Source: an uncultured Campylobacteraceae bacterium | GTDB taxonomy: Bacteria > Campylobacterota > Campylobacteria > Campylobacterales > Arcobacteraceae | Assembly: GCA_913057765.1 (NCBI GenBank) | Contig: CAJXPH010000019.1 | Location: 1-20,606 of the forward strand | Reading direction: 5' to 3' | DNA length: 20,606 nucleotides | In this document: positions 7,593 to 15,722 of the stretch, one piece after another | How the letters are laid out: each line of letters opens with the position of its first letter | Position numbering within the stretch: the first letter of the stretch is position 1 | The notes under the pieces: model-generated | What the model saw: only the letters and a program-made list of their open reading frames with translations | The model's database searches: none | Told to the model about the DNA's origin: nothing | Program-made: the position numbers and the translations under genes

Positions 7593-9077
7593 AATATATG
7601 CTGTTTTTGTTGTAGTATAAAAATCACTTGCCGCGTATGATTTTTCTCTTGAACCATAAGAAGAACCTTTTCTTCCTCCAAATGGAACGTGATTATCCAT
7701 TCCTGCAGTTGGAAGATTAATCATTACATTTCCAATTTCTGCATCATGTTTAAATTGCATTGCTTTTTTTAAATTATTAGTAATAATTCCACCTGATAAT
7801 CCAAATTCTGTGTCATTTAATACTTCAATAGCTTCATCATAATCTTTTACTTTAATTACACAAGCAATCGCTGCAAACATTTCTTCTTGGTTTATTCTCA
7901 TACTAGATTTTCCATCTACAAATAATGCAGGAGAGAAATAATATCCATCTGTTTCTGCTTTTATTGCTTCTCCTCCACAAACTAATGTAGCTCCTTCTTC
8001 TTGTCCTAACTTAATATATTCAAGATTTGCATCAAGTTGTTTTTTATCAATACAAGGCCCTATTTGACTTGAAGGATTCATTGCATTTCCAACAACAAGT
8101 GATTTCATTTTTGTTTTAAATATTTCAAGGAATTTTGTATAAATACCTTCAGTTACAATTATTTTTGAACAAGATGTACATTTTTGACCATTTGCATTAT
8201 AAGCACCTTTAAGTGCAGCCTCAACAGCAATATTTATATCTGCATCATCTAATATGATTAATGAGTTTTTACTACCCATTTCTAGTTGCAATTTTGTCAT
8301 TGAGGTAATTGATCTTTTTGCTAATTCTTTACCTACAGCTACTGAACCTGTAAATGTAATTGCATGAACTTTTTTAGATTCTGCTAATGCATTTCCAATT
8401 ACTCCACCTTTTCCAAATACTAATGAAAATACACCTTTTGGAAGTTTAGTTGTATCAATAATTTTTGCTAAAATATATGCAATTGCAGGAGTTTGACTTG
8501 ATGGTTTTAAGATTACACTATTCCCGTAAGCAAGTGCTGGTGCAATTTTCCATGCTGCAATTGCAAGAGGATAATTCCATGGTGTAATAACCCCAATAAC
8601 TCCCACTGGTTCATTTATAACTTCAATATCAACTGAGTCTCTAGGTGAATCCATAAATGCACCTTTAAGTCTGATTGCTTCCGCTGCAAAATATGAAAAG
8701 AATTCTGCTGATTTAACAACTTCATCTGTTGCTTCTTTTATAGGTTTTCCAGCTTCTCTTGCAATAATTTCTCCGTAGTAGTCTTTATTTGCAAGTAATT
8801 TATCTGCTATGTCATTAAGAATTTCTTGTCTTAAATAAATTGAAGATTTTGCCCAATCTTTTTGAGCATCTTTTGCAAAATTTATTGTGTCAAAAATATG
8901 ATTGTATGATCCTCTATAAAATGTTGAGATTATATCTGATGTATCAGAAGGGTTTATATTTTCACTTACTTCATCACTATCTTTCCATTCCCCTGCAATT
9001 AGATTCTTCATTGTTTCTTTACTTATTGTTTTTAAAAAGTTTGATTTTAATAAATCATTTTGATTTAAATTTTTCAT
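7584..9077 (-). CDS. NAD(P)-dependent aldehyde dehydrogenase, KGSADH-like
   Basis: 497-residue member of the aldehyde dehydrogenase superfamily, oxidising an aldehyde to a carboxylate. Conserved elements are TPWNYP with oxyanion Asn168, Lys191 in KPSS, the Rossmann TGSVAVG (243-249), general base Glu266 in LEMGSKN, catalytic Cys300 in NGQKCTSCS, and Glu400 of the EE[MI]F motif. The EMGSKN form instead of ELGGKN, and the surrounding residues, resemble alpha-ketoglutaric semialdehyde (2,5-dioxovalerate) dehydrogenases. The true substrate is unknown, and the glycerol setting raises glyceraldehyde or a related C3 aldehyde as alternatives. The start ATG has AAGGA at a good distance and leaves about 20 residues before the usual IAGEW start of the fold. 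The gene has its own control region with a paired operator (9093-9163). Confidence 0.88.
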   Translation of the reverse strand: MKNLNQNDLLKSNFLKTISKETMKNLIAGEWKDSDEVSENINPSDTSDIISTFYRGSYNHIFDTINFAKDAQKDWAKSSIYLRQEILNDIADKLLANKDYYGEIIAREAGKPIKEATDEVVKSAEFFSYFAAEAIRLKGAFMDSPRDSVDIEVINEPVGVIGVITPWNYPLAIAAWKIAPALAYGNSVILKPSSQTPAIAYILAKIIDTTKLPKGVFSLVFGKGGVIGNALAESKKVHAITFTGSVAVGKELAKRSITSMTKLQLEMGSKNSLIILDDADINIAVEAALKGAYNANGQKCTSCSKIIVTEGIYTKFLEIFKTKMKSLVVGNAMNPSSQIGPCIDKKQLDANLEYIKLGQEEGATLVCGGEAIKAETDGYYFSPALFVDGKSSMRINQEEMFAAIACVIKVKDYDEAIEVLNDTEFGLSGGIITNNLKKAMQFKHDAEIGNVMINLPTAGMDNHVPFGGRKGSSYGSREKSYAASDFYTTTKTAYIKY

Positions 9078-9092
9078 GTTATTCCTTTTTGG

Positions 9093-9163
9093 ATATTTGT
9101 TATAACATTATAATGTCTATAAACTTACATTAAACTTAATCATTATAATGTTATAACAAATAT
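9093..9163 (-). promoter_or_regulatory. Paired operator: perfect 23-bp inverted repeat
   Basis: Bases 9093-9115 and 9141-9163 are exact reverse complements over 23 bp with a 25-bp spacer. Each arm contains the 17-mer GTTATAACATTATAATG and the palindrome CATTATAATG. Copies of the core recur before glpS and glpD, which argues for a regulator binding site. The downstream arm abuts the aldehyde dehydrogenase Shine-Dalgarno, and each arm carries a TATAAT, so a bound repressor would cover promoter and start region. Confidence 0.7.
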
Positions 9164-9218
9164 TATATCTATAAAAAATGGCTAAAATATATAAAAAATA
9201 GAGTAATTTAGAATTGGA

Positions 9219-9249
9219 TTTTAGAGATAAATGATAATTATCTCTAAAA
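9219..9249 (-). terminator. Hairpin after glpK
   Basis: TTTTAGAGATAA (9219-9230) pairs exactly with TTATCTCTAAAA (9238-9249) around a 7-base loop, a 12-bp stem starting 8 bases beyond the glpK stop. The minus-strand transcript has no T-run after the stem, so it may stabilise the glpK 3' end or terminate weakly. Confidence 0.5.
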
Positions 9250-9256
9250 GTCTAGT

Positions 9257-10777
9257 TTAAATAAGATTTGTTTTTTTAGTAAGTGTTCTCTCGACAGCAT
9301 CTTTCCATCCATCGTAAAGTTTTTTTCTTGTAGTGGTATCCATTGTAGAATTAAACCTTTTTTCTAGTACCCAGTTCTTTGCAAATTCTTCTTTTGAAGG
9401 ATAGAATCCTGCTTGCATTCCTGCTAACCAAGCTGCACCTAATGCAGTTGTTTCAAGTATCTCTGGTCTATCTACTGAAGTTCCAAGAATATCTGCAATA
9501 TATTGTATTGTCCAACATGATGCAGACATCCCTCCATCAACTCTAAGAGTAGATTTTTTTTCAGTATCAAAGTTTTCTACACTTGAAGACCAATCTTCAT
9601 ACATTGCATCAATTAAGTCTCGTGTTTGATATGCAACACATTCTAAAGCTGCTTTTGCAAATTCTTCATTACCAGTATTTCTCGTAATACCATAAATTGC
9701 ACCTCTACATTCTGCATCCCAATATGGAGCACCAAGACCAGTGAAGGCTGGAACAATATATAATCTTTCTGTAGGGTCAGCTCTTTTTGCAAGCTCTTGT
9801 GTTTCAGAAGCATTCTTTATAATTTTTAAACCATCTCGTAGCCATTGAACAACTGCTCCTGCAACAAAAATTGAACCTTCTAATGCATAAGTAGGTTTTC
9901 CATCAAGTTGATATGCAATTGTTGTTAGTAACCTATTTTTTGATAAAACCATATTTGAACCGGTGTTAAGTAAGGCAAAACAACCTGTTCCGTAGGTTGA
10001 TTTAAGCATTCCTGGTTCAAAACAAGCTTGACCTATGGTTGCACTTTGCTGATCTCCTGCAACTCCATTGATAGGAATTTGTCTATTAAAAATATTTACA
10101 CTTGTATATCCAAAGTCATCAGCACAGTTTTTTACCATAGGTAAAATATTCATTGGAATATCTAAAAATGAACAAATTTCTTCATCCCAACAACCATCTT
10201 TAATATTATATAACATAGTTCTCGCTGCATTAGTCGCGTCAGTAACATGATTATCACCATTTGTAAGTCTCCATATCAAATATGAATCCACTGTACCAAA
10301 TAATAATTCATTGTTTTTTGCTTTTTCTCTTGCACCATCTACATTATCTAATATCCATTTTAATTTGGTTCCTGAAAAATATGGGTCTAACAATAATCCA
10401 GTTTTTTGAGTTATCATTTCTTCTTTACCAGATTCTTTTAGTTCACTACACAGTTGAGCAGTTCTTCTATCTTGCCATACTATTGCATTATAGATTGCTT
10501 TTCCAGTGTTTTTATCCCAAACGATTGTTGTTTCTCTTTGATTAGTTATTCCAATAGATACGATATCTTCAACATTTGCAGAAATCTTTTTTATTACATT
10601 CTCACAAGTTCTACTTACTGTTGCCCAAATATCTTCTGGGTCATGTTCTACCCATCCTGAATTTGGAAAATGTTGAGGAAACTCTTCTTGTGAAGTAGCT
10701 TCAATTTTCATTTCTTTGTTAAATAGTATTGCTCTACTTGAAGTTGTACCTTGATCTATTGCTAAAATGTATTTCAT
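9257..10777 (-). CDS. glpK: Glycerol kinase
   Basis: Phosphorylates glycerol with ATP to sn-glycerol 3-phosphate, trapping it in the cytoplasm. At 506 residues it is a full-length FGGY kinase. Ligand positions are all in place: the phosphate-binding AIDQGTTSSRA (6-16), WVEHDPEDIW (42-51), Arg81-Glu82 in NQRETT, Tyr133, and Asp242-Gln243 in GVAGDQQSA. These correspond to Arg83, Glu84, Tyr135 and Asp245 of the E. coli enzyme. The ATP-site YGTGCFALLNTG (262-273) and VDGGMSAS follow. The loop holding the phosphorylatable histidine of Firmicutes enzymes reads VNIFNR, lacking His, so PTS control by that route is unlikely. The Shine-Dalgarno is weak (TAGG, 6 bases before the ATG). It lies 90 bp behind the binding-protein gene and completes the uptake-phosphorylation unit. 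Confidence 0.97.
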   Translation of the reverse strand: MKYILAIDQGTTSSRAILFNKEMKIEATSQEEFPQHFPNSGWVEHDPEDIWATVSRTCENVIKKISANVEDIVSIGITNQRETTIVWDKNTGKAIYNAIVWQDRRTAQLCSELKESGKEEMITQKTGLLLDPYFSGTKLKWILDNVDGAREKAKNNELLFGTVDSYLIWRLTNGDNHVTDATNAARTMLYNIKDGCWDEEICSFLDIPMNILPMVKNCADDFGYTSVNIFNRQIPINGVAGDQQSATIGQACFEPGMLKSTYGTGCFALLNTGSNMVLSKNRLLTTIAYQLDGKPTYALEGSIFVAGAVVQWLRDGLKIIKNASETQELAKRADPTERLYIVPAFTGLGAPYWDAECRGAIYGITRNTGNEEFAKAALECVAYQTRDLIDAMYEDWSSSVENFDTEKKSTLRVDGGMSASCWTIQYIADILGTSVDRPEILETTALGAAWLAGMQAGFYPSKEEFAKNWVLEKRFNSTMDTTTRKKLYDGWKDAVERTLTKKTNLI

Positions 10778-10824
10778 TATTGCCTACTTAAGTATATTCG
10801 TTTATTAGATTTTGTTAGTATAGC

Positions 10825-10851
10825 AAAAGTTGAGAAACTCTCTCAACTTTT
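10825..10851 (-). terminator. Hairpin between glpV and glpK
   Basis: AAAAGTTGAGA (10825-10835) and TCTCAACTTTT (10841-10851) form a perfect 11-bp stem with a 5-base loop, 17 bases after the glpV stop. On the minus strand the 3' arm ends in TTTT, then GCTAT, so the U-tract is short. Partial termination here would make glpV more abundant than glpK. Confidence 0.6.
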
Positions 10852-10867
10852 ACTTGTTTTATAAATA

Positions 10868-12571
10868 TTATTTTGTCCAAGACTTGATTAATTCATCATA
10901 TGAAATAGTCTTTGCTTGAGGTTTCTCATTAACTAATTTAGCTTTAGGAGAACCTTCTTTTTTTAACCAGTATGACGCATCACTTTTTTTATTAAGTTTT
11001 GGTCCAATATCACCTTGAACACCAGCTCTTTGAATTCTTTTAAGAACTTTTTCTTGTGCTTCACAAAGTGAATTTAATGCTTCTTGTGCAGTTTTTGCTC
11101 CAGAAGATGCATCTCCAATATTTTGCCACCATAACTGTGCTAATTTTGGATAATCAGGTACATTTGTTCCAGTTGGAGACCATTGTACTCTTGCTGGAGA
11201 TCTATAGAATTCTATAAGTCCACCAAGTTTAGGTGCTCTTTTTGTAAATGATTCATGATTAATAGATGATTCTCTAATAAATGTTAAACCAACATGTGAT
11301 TTTTTTAAGTCAACTGTTTTAGATGTAACAAACTGTGCATATAACCAAGCAGCTTGTGAATTTTTAACAGGAGTAGATTTCATTAAAGTCCAAGAACCAG
11401 CATCTTGATAACCAATTTTTGTTCCTTCAGTCCAATAAGCACCATGTGGTGATGGAGCCATTCTCCATTTTGGAGTACCATCTTCATTTACTACCGCAAT
11501 TTTTTCTTTTACCATATCTGCTGTAAATGCAGTATACCAGAACATTTGTTGTGCAATTTCACCTTGAGCTGGAACTGGTCCTGCTTCAGAGAATACCATA
11601 CCTGCCGCTGCTGGTGGTGCATATTTTTTTAACCATTCATTATATTTGTTAATCGCGTAAACTGCAGCTGGAGAGTTTGTTGCTCCACCACGTGCTACAC
11701 AAGAACCAACAGGTTGAGACTTATCATTTACTCTAATTCCCCATTCATCTACAGGAAGACCATTTGGTTCACCAACATCACCCATACCTGCCATTGACAT
11801 CCAAGCATCAGTAAATCTCCAACCTAGAGATGGGTCTTTTTTACCATAATCCATGTGTCCATAAACTTTTTTACCATCAATAATACGACCTGTAAAGAAT
11901 TCTGCAATATCTTCATAAGCAGACCAGTTAACTGGAACACCTAACTCATAACCATATTTAGCTTTAAAATCAGCCATATTTTTCTTATCTGCAAACCAGT
12001 CAGCTCTAAACCAATAAAGGTTAGCAAATTGTTGATCTGGTAGTTGATATAGTTTTCCATCTGGACCAGTTGTAAAAGATGTTCCAATAAAATCTTTTAA
12101 ATCAAGACCTGGGTTAGTTACAGCTTTACCTTCTCCAGCCATCCAATCAGTTAAATCTCTAGCTTGTTTATATCTCCAGTGTGTACCAATTAAATCAGAG
12201 TCATTGATATACGCATCGTAAATATTTTGACCTGTTTGCATTTGTGTTTGTAATTTCTCAACAACATCACCTTCTCCAATAATGTCGTGAATTACTTTAA
12301 TACCTGTTAAATCGTAAAATGCTTTTGTTAATGTTTTACTTTCATAAACGTGAGTTCCAATACCTTCTGAAACAACTTTAATTGTCATTCCTTTATAAGG
12401 CATAGCAGCTTTTTCAAACCAACCCATTTCAGCTTTTTGTTCAGCTTTAGTTAATACTGATGGTTGAAATTCATCCATCCATTTACTCATATCCGCTGCA
12501 CTAAAAGCAGATGTACTTAATGCTAGCATTCCTGCTAGAACTGAGGTAGTAATTCCATTTTTAATTTTCAT
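10868..12571 (-). CDS. glpV: Glycerol ABC transporter substrate-binding protein
   Basis: Periplasmic binding protein that captures glycerol for the GlpPQ-ST importer. A Sec signal peptide is clear: KIKNG, then a hydrophobic stretch, then AFSAAD with likely cleavage near residue 25-26, leaving no lipobox Cys. The 567-residue length is large for a solute-binding protein but normal for the GlpV/extracellular-solute-binding family 1 proteins of glycerol systems. The assignment rests on context: two paired ATPases, two permeases and the DUF2160 protein in the order S-T-P-Q-U-V known for the Rhizobium leguminosarum glycerol operon, with glpK and glpD alongside. The start has AAGGGA upstream. A hairpin precedes it (12605-12632) and another follows, which fits separate adjustment of its expression. 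Confidence 0.9.
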   Translation of the reverse strand: MKIKNGITTSVLAGMLALSTSAFSAADMSKWMDEFQPSVLTKAEQKAEMGWFEKAAMPYKGMTIKVVSEGIGTHVYESKTLTKAFYDLTGIKVIHDIIGEGDVVEKLQTQMQTGQNIYDAYINDSDLIGTHWRYKQARDLTDWMAGEGKAVTNPGLDLKDFIGTSFTTGPDGKLYQLPDQQFANLYWFRADWFADKKNMADFKAKYGYELGVPVNWSAYEDIAEFFTGRIIDGKKVYGHMDYGKKDPSLGWRFTDAWMSMAGMGDVGEPNGLPVDEWGIRVNDKSQPVGSCVARGGATNSPAAVYAINKYNEWLKKYAPPAAAGMVFSEAGPVPAQGEIAQQMFWYTAFTADMVKEKIAVVNEDGTPKWRMAPSPHGAYWTEGTKIGYQDAGSWTLMKSTPVKNSQAAWLYAQFVTSKTVDLKKSHVGLTFIRESSINHESFTKRAPKLGGLIEFYRSPARVQWSPTGTNVPDYPKLAQLWWQNIGDASSGAKTAQEALNSLCEAQEKVLKRIQRAGVQGDIGPKLNKKSDASYWLKKEGSPKAKLVNEKPQAKTISYDELIKSWTK

Positions 12572-12604
12572 TTTATTTCCCTTATATTAATGTCACTATT
12601 AGTG

Positions 12605-12632
12605 TAAAAATCAACTTTAAAATTGACTTTTA
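12605..12632 (-). promoter_or_regulatory. Hairpin between glpU and glpV
   Basis: Bases 12605-12614 pair with 12623-12632 around an 8-base loop; in the minus-strand RNA this is 10 bp including one G-U. The 3' arm holds a run of five U. It is in the 72-bp gap ahead of glpV and could be a processing, attenuation or 3'-end element. Confidence 0.45.
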
Positions 12633-12643
12633 TACTAAAATTT

Positions 12644-12922
12644 TTATACCCAACGGAAAACCGCTAAAGCATAAAAAAAACAAACAATCATTCCTCCGAA
12701 AATCGGAGCACCAAATATTGCCAACCAAGCAAGACAAATAAATGCCGAGCCCAGAAGGCTCAGAAAAAGTCGGTCACCAGGCGTGGTCTCAATGCGCAAG
12801 ATTCCTAATCTTGGTGCTTGAGGCCATTTAATAGCCCAGATAGTCATGATTATTAAGGCAACGAAGATACAAATGAAAAATATTGCAGTTCCATTTGTCC
12901 ATGCCATCCAAGATAAATTCAT
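12644..12922 (-). CDS. glpU: DUF2160 small membrane protein of glycerol importer
   Basis: 92-residue protein with about three hydrophobic segments (roughly 10-31, 52-71, 73-89) and a short polar loop containing RIETTPGDR. It matches the DUF2160 proteins (GlpU) always found between the permeases and the binding protein of glycerol ABC operons; its exact function is unknown. A strong Shine-Dalgarno (AAGGAGGT, 5-base spacing) supports the start at 12922. Base composition differs from its neighbours: 12721-12840 holds 59 G/C in 120 bases by hand count (49%). Its codons include CGC, CTG, GGC and TCG, where the rest of the window uses AGA and TTA. This hints at more recent transfer or weaker amelioration. 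Confidence 0.85.
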   Translation of the reverse strand: MNLSWMAWTNGTAIFFICIFVALIIMTIWAIKWPQAPRLGILRIETTPGDRLFLSLLGSAFICLAWLAIFGAPIFGGMIVCFFYALAVFRWV

Positions 12923-12933
12923 ACTAGACCTCC

Positions 12934-13764
12934 TTAAACTCTACCAAGAGATAAACCCTTGGCAATATGATTTCTAACAAAATATATAACGATTGCACCA
13001 GGAACAAGTGTTAACACTCCTGCTGCTGCTAAAACACCCCAATCAACTCCGGAAGCTGAAACGGTTTTTGTCATAGTTGCGGCTATCGATTTTGCATCTA
13101 CTGATGTTAATGTTCTACTAAGTAGTAGTTCTACCCATGAAAACATAAAACAAAAGAATGCTGCAACACCAATACCAGACGCAATTAATGGTGTAAAGAT
13201 TTTTGTAAAGAATGCAAAAAAACTAAAACCATCAACATACGCAGTTTCATCTATTTCTTTTGGTACACCACGCATAAAGCCTTCCAAAATCCAAACTGAT
13301 AATGGTACATTAAATAATGTATGAGCTAGAGCCACCGCTATATGTGTATCAAATAAACCAACACTTGAGTAAAGTTGAAAGAATGGCAGCGCGAAAACCG
13401 CAGGTGGTGCCATTCTGTTAGTTAATAGCCAAAAGAATAAATGTTTATCTCCTAAAAATGAATAACGTGAAAATGCATAAGCTGCAGGCAGTGCAACTAA
13501 AATTGAAATCACAGTATTCATAACAACATAAGTCATAGAGTTTATATATCCCCAATACCAAGAAGGGTCTGTAAATATAGTAATATAATTATCAAATGTT
13601 AAGTTATTTGGAAAAAGTGAAAATGTTCCTAATATTTCTTCATTTGTTTTTAAACTCATGTTAATCAACCAGTAAACTGGTAGCATTAAAAAAATTATAT
13701 AAATAAGCATAATAGCGGGTGATTTACTACTGAAAAAACCTGTTTTTATTTTTGAATTATTCAT
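12934..13764 (-). CDS. glpQ: Glycerol ABC transporter permease GlpQ
   Basis: Second inner-membrane permease of the glycerol importer (Rhizobium naming; unrelated to E. coli glpQ phosphodiesterase). 276 residues with about six membrane segments. The ATPase-docking EAA loop is at about 170-193, with EIDETAYVDG and later FTPL. I placed the start at the ATG at 13764 (MNNSKIKTGF) because AGGAGG sits 6 bases upstream, inside the end of glpP. The stop of glpP is then separated from this start by a single base. The upstream ATG at 13785 has no such site and would overlap glpP by 20 bases. It belongs to the MalG-like carbohydrate permease family by sequence style. Confidence 0.92.
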   Translation of the reverse strand: MNNSKIKTGFFSSKSPAIMLIYIIFLMLPVYWLINMSLKTNEEILGTFSLFPNNLTFDNYITIFTDPSWYWGYINSMTYVVMNTVISILVALPAAYAFSRYSFLGDKHLFFWLLTNRMAPPAVFALPFFQLYSSVGLFDTHIAVALAHTLFNVPLSVWILEGFMRGVPKEIDETAYVDGFSFFAFFTKIFTPLIASGIGVAAFFCFMFSWVELLLSRTLTSVDAKSIAATMTKTVSASGVDWGVLAAAGVLTLVPGAIVIYFVRNHIAKGLSLGRV

Positions 13765-13765
13765 A

Positions 13766-14635
13766 TTATGCCTCCTGCTTATCAATGTTTGTCATAATTG
13801 TGAAGAATGCCCATGATGCTAATAAAATCACTAAGAAATAAATTAGTGAAAATGCAGCTGCAGGTCCTAAATCAAATTGTCCAATTGCCATTTTTACTAA
13901 GTCAATAGAAAGAAAAGTAGTTGCATTTCCTGGCCCACCACCTGTTACAACCATTGGTTCTGTATAAATCATAAAACTATCCATAAATCTTAATAAGGTA
14001 GCAATTAATAACACTCCCATCATTTTTGGAAGTTGGATATATCTAAATATATTCCAGTTTGATGCTTGGTCAATTTTTGCCGCTTGATAATATGCAGATG
14101 GGATCGATTGTAATCCTGCATAACAAAGTAAAACAACTAATGAAGTCCAGTGCCATACATCCATAACAATAATAGTAATCCATGCATCTAATACATTTTG
14201 TGTATAGTTATAATCAATACCAAAAGATGCCAAGGTATGTCCTAGTAATCCAATATCAGTTCTTCCAAAAATTTGCCAAATTGTACCAACAACATTCCAA
14301 GGAACTAAAAGTGGTAATGCAACTAATACTAAACAAATAGAAGCCCACACCCCTTTTTTAGGCATATGTAATGCAATAAAGATTCCTAAAGGGATTTCAA
14401 TTATTAAAATAATTGAAGTGAATAATATTTGACGTCCAAGTGCATCATGAATTCTCTCTGAGTGCAAAATTTCTTCAAACCATTCTAGTCCAACTGCAAA
14501 AAATACATTATTTCCAAATGTATCTTGAACAGAATAATTCACAACTGTCATTAAAGGAATAACAGCAGAAAAACCTACTAATAAAAGAACAGGTAATACT
14601 AGAAACCATGCTTTTTGGTTTACAGTTTTTTTCAT
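13766..14635 (-). CDS. glpP: Glycerol ABC transporter permease GlpP
   Basis: First inner-membrane permease of the importer, MalF/UgpA-like, 289 residues with about six membrane helices. The EAA loop is at about 184-203 (QAAKIDQAS ... YIQLP), where an ATPase subunit docks. Its ATG overlaps the glpT stop by four bases (ATGA), and glpQ starts one base after its own stop, so three genes are tightly coupled. It pairs with GlpQ to form the translocation pore. The name follows the Rhizobium glycerol operon and should not be confused with GlpP antiterminators. Confidence 0.92.
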   Translation of the reverse strand: MKKTVNQKAWFLVLPVLLLVGFSAVIPLMTVVNYSVQDTFGNNVFFAVGLEWFEEILHSERIHDALGRQILFTSIILIIEIPLGIFIALHMPKKGVWASICLVLVALPLLVPWNVVGTIWQIFGRTDIGLLGHTLASFGIDYNYTQNVLDAWITIIVMDVWHWTSLVVLLCYAGLQSIPSAYYQAAKIDQASNWNIFRYIQLPKMMGVLLIATLLRFMDSFMIYTEPMVVTGGGPGNATTFLSIDLVKMAIGQFDLGPAAAFSLIYFLVILLASWAFFTIMTNIDKQEA

Positions 14636-15711
14636 GATAATTCTCCTTCAACTAACCACTCATCTACATAAACATTAACTCTGTCTATGTCAAATTTCAT
14701 ATATGTCATACTAGGTGTAATTTTTGTATCTTCAGGAACAATGATATTTACTTTTTTGCCATTGTATTTAGCTCTTACAATTTTATGATGTGCCACATCT
14801 TCAACTCTAAGAATATCAATTTTAATACCTTCCTCTTCTTCACATAGTTTGATAAATTCTGGTCTAACACCTAATTCAACTTTTCCTGATAGTTTTTTAT
14901 ATGTAGAACTAAGTTTTATTTCATGACCTAATAAGTTTGCAATATTTTTTTCAACTTTTGCTTCAAAAACATTCATTCCTGGAGAGCCAATAAAATATCC
15001 TACAAAAGTATGTGCTGGCTTTTCAAATAGTTCTTCTGGACTTCCAATTTGTAAAACACAACCATGATTCATAACTACAACTTTATCTGCAAAAGTTAAA
15101 GCTTCTGTTTGGTCATGGGTAACAAAAATCATCGTATGTTTTAATTCTTTATGTAAAGCTTTTAGTTGAGTTCTTAATTCCCATTTCATATGTGGATCAA
15201 TTACTGTTAATGGTTCATCAAAAAGTATTGCATTTACGTCTTCTCTAACCATCCCTCGACCTAAAGAGATTTTTTGTTTTGCATCTGCTGTTAGTCCACT
15301 TGCTTTTTTATCTAGAATATCTTCAACTTGAATAGACCTTGCAATTGATCCAACTCTTTGTTGAATATACTGTGGGTCTGCTCCTCTATTTTTTAGTGGA
15401 AATTCAAGGTTTTGTCTTACTGTCATTGTGTCATATACAACTGGAAACTGAAAAACTTGCGCAATGTTTCTATTTGTAGTATCTGCAAAAGTTACGTCAA
15501 TATCATCAAATAATATACTTCCTTCTGAGGGAGTTACTATTCCTGAGATGATATTTAATAATGTAGACTTACCACAACCAGAAGGTCCTAATAGTGCATA
15601 TGCTGCTCCATCATCCCATTCATGGTTTAAAGGTTGAAGTGCATAATCTTCTAAGGTTTTTGGGTTCTTACCATAACTGTGACCTAAGTTTGAAAGAGTT
15701 ATTTTTGCCAT
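14632..15711 (-). CDS. glpT: Glycerol importer ATPase GlpT, degenerate signature
   Basis: One of two ABC ATPases powering glycerol uptake (Rhizobium name; not the E. coli glycerol-3-phosphate antiporter). 359 residues: nucleotide-binding domain about 1-235, then a regulatory/TOBE-like C-terminal domain. Walker A GPSGCGKST (42-50), Q-loop near 88, Walker B ILFDE (162-166) and switch His199 (VTHD) are all intact. The ABC signature is not: where LSGGQ is expected it reads LTADA (140-144), followed by KQKISLGRG. The D-loop is TVIDPH. The start has GGAG upstream. It lies 11 bp behind glpS. The degenerate signature seems to be a family trait and not a mutation, and matters when paired with GlpS. 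Confidence 0.92.
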   Translation of the reverse strand: MAKITLSNLGHSYGKNPKTLEDYALQPLNHEWDDGAAYALLGPSGCGKSTLLNIISGIVTPSEGSILFDDIDVTFADTTNRNIAQVFQFPVVYDTMTVRQNLEFPLKNRGADPQYIQQRVGSIARSIQVEDILDKKASGLTADAKQKISLGRGMVREDVNAILFDEPLTVIDPHMKWELRTQLKALHKELKHTMIFVTHDQTEALTFADKVVVMNHGCVLQIGSPEELFEKPAHTFVGYFIGSPGMNVFEAKVEKNIANLLGHEIKLSSTYKKLSGKVELGVRPEFIKLCEEEEGIKIDILRVEDVAHHKIVRAKYNGKKVNIIVPEDTKITPSMTYMKFDIDRVNVYVDEWLVEGELS

Positions 15712-15722
15712 TTTTTCTCCTT

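Noticed and set aside
9093..9163. The 23-bp inverted repeat as the glpK intrinsic terminator
   Set aside because: It has no U-tract and is 94 bases beyond the glpK stop behind another hairpin; its core recurs before glpS and glpD, which fits an operator better.
13765..13785. Upstream ATG for the GlpQ permease (MISRRHN)
   Set aside because: It overlaps glpP by 20 bases without a good ribosome site; AGGAGG lies ideally before the ATG at 13764.
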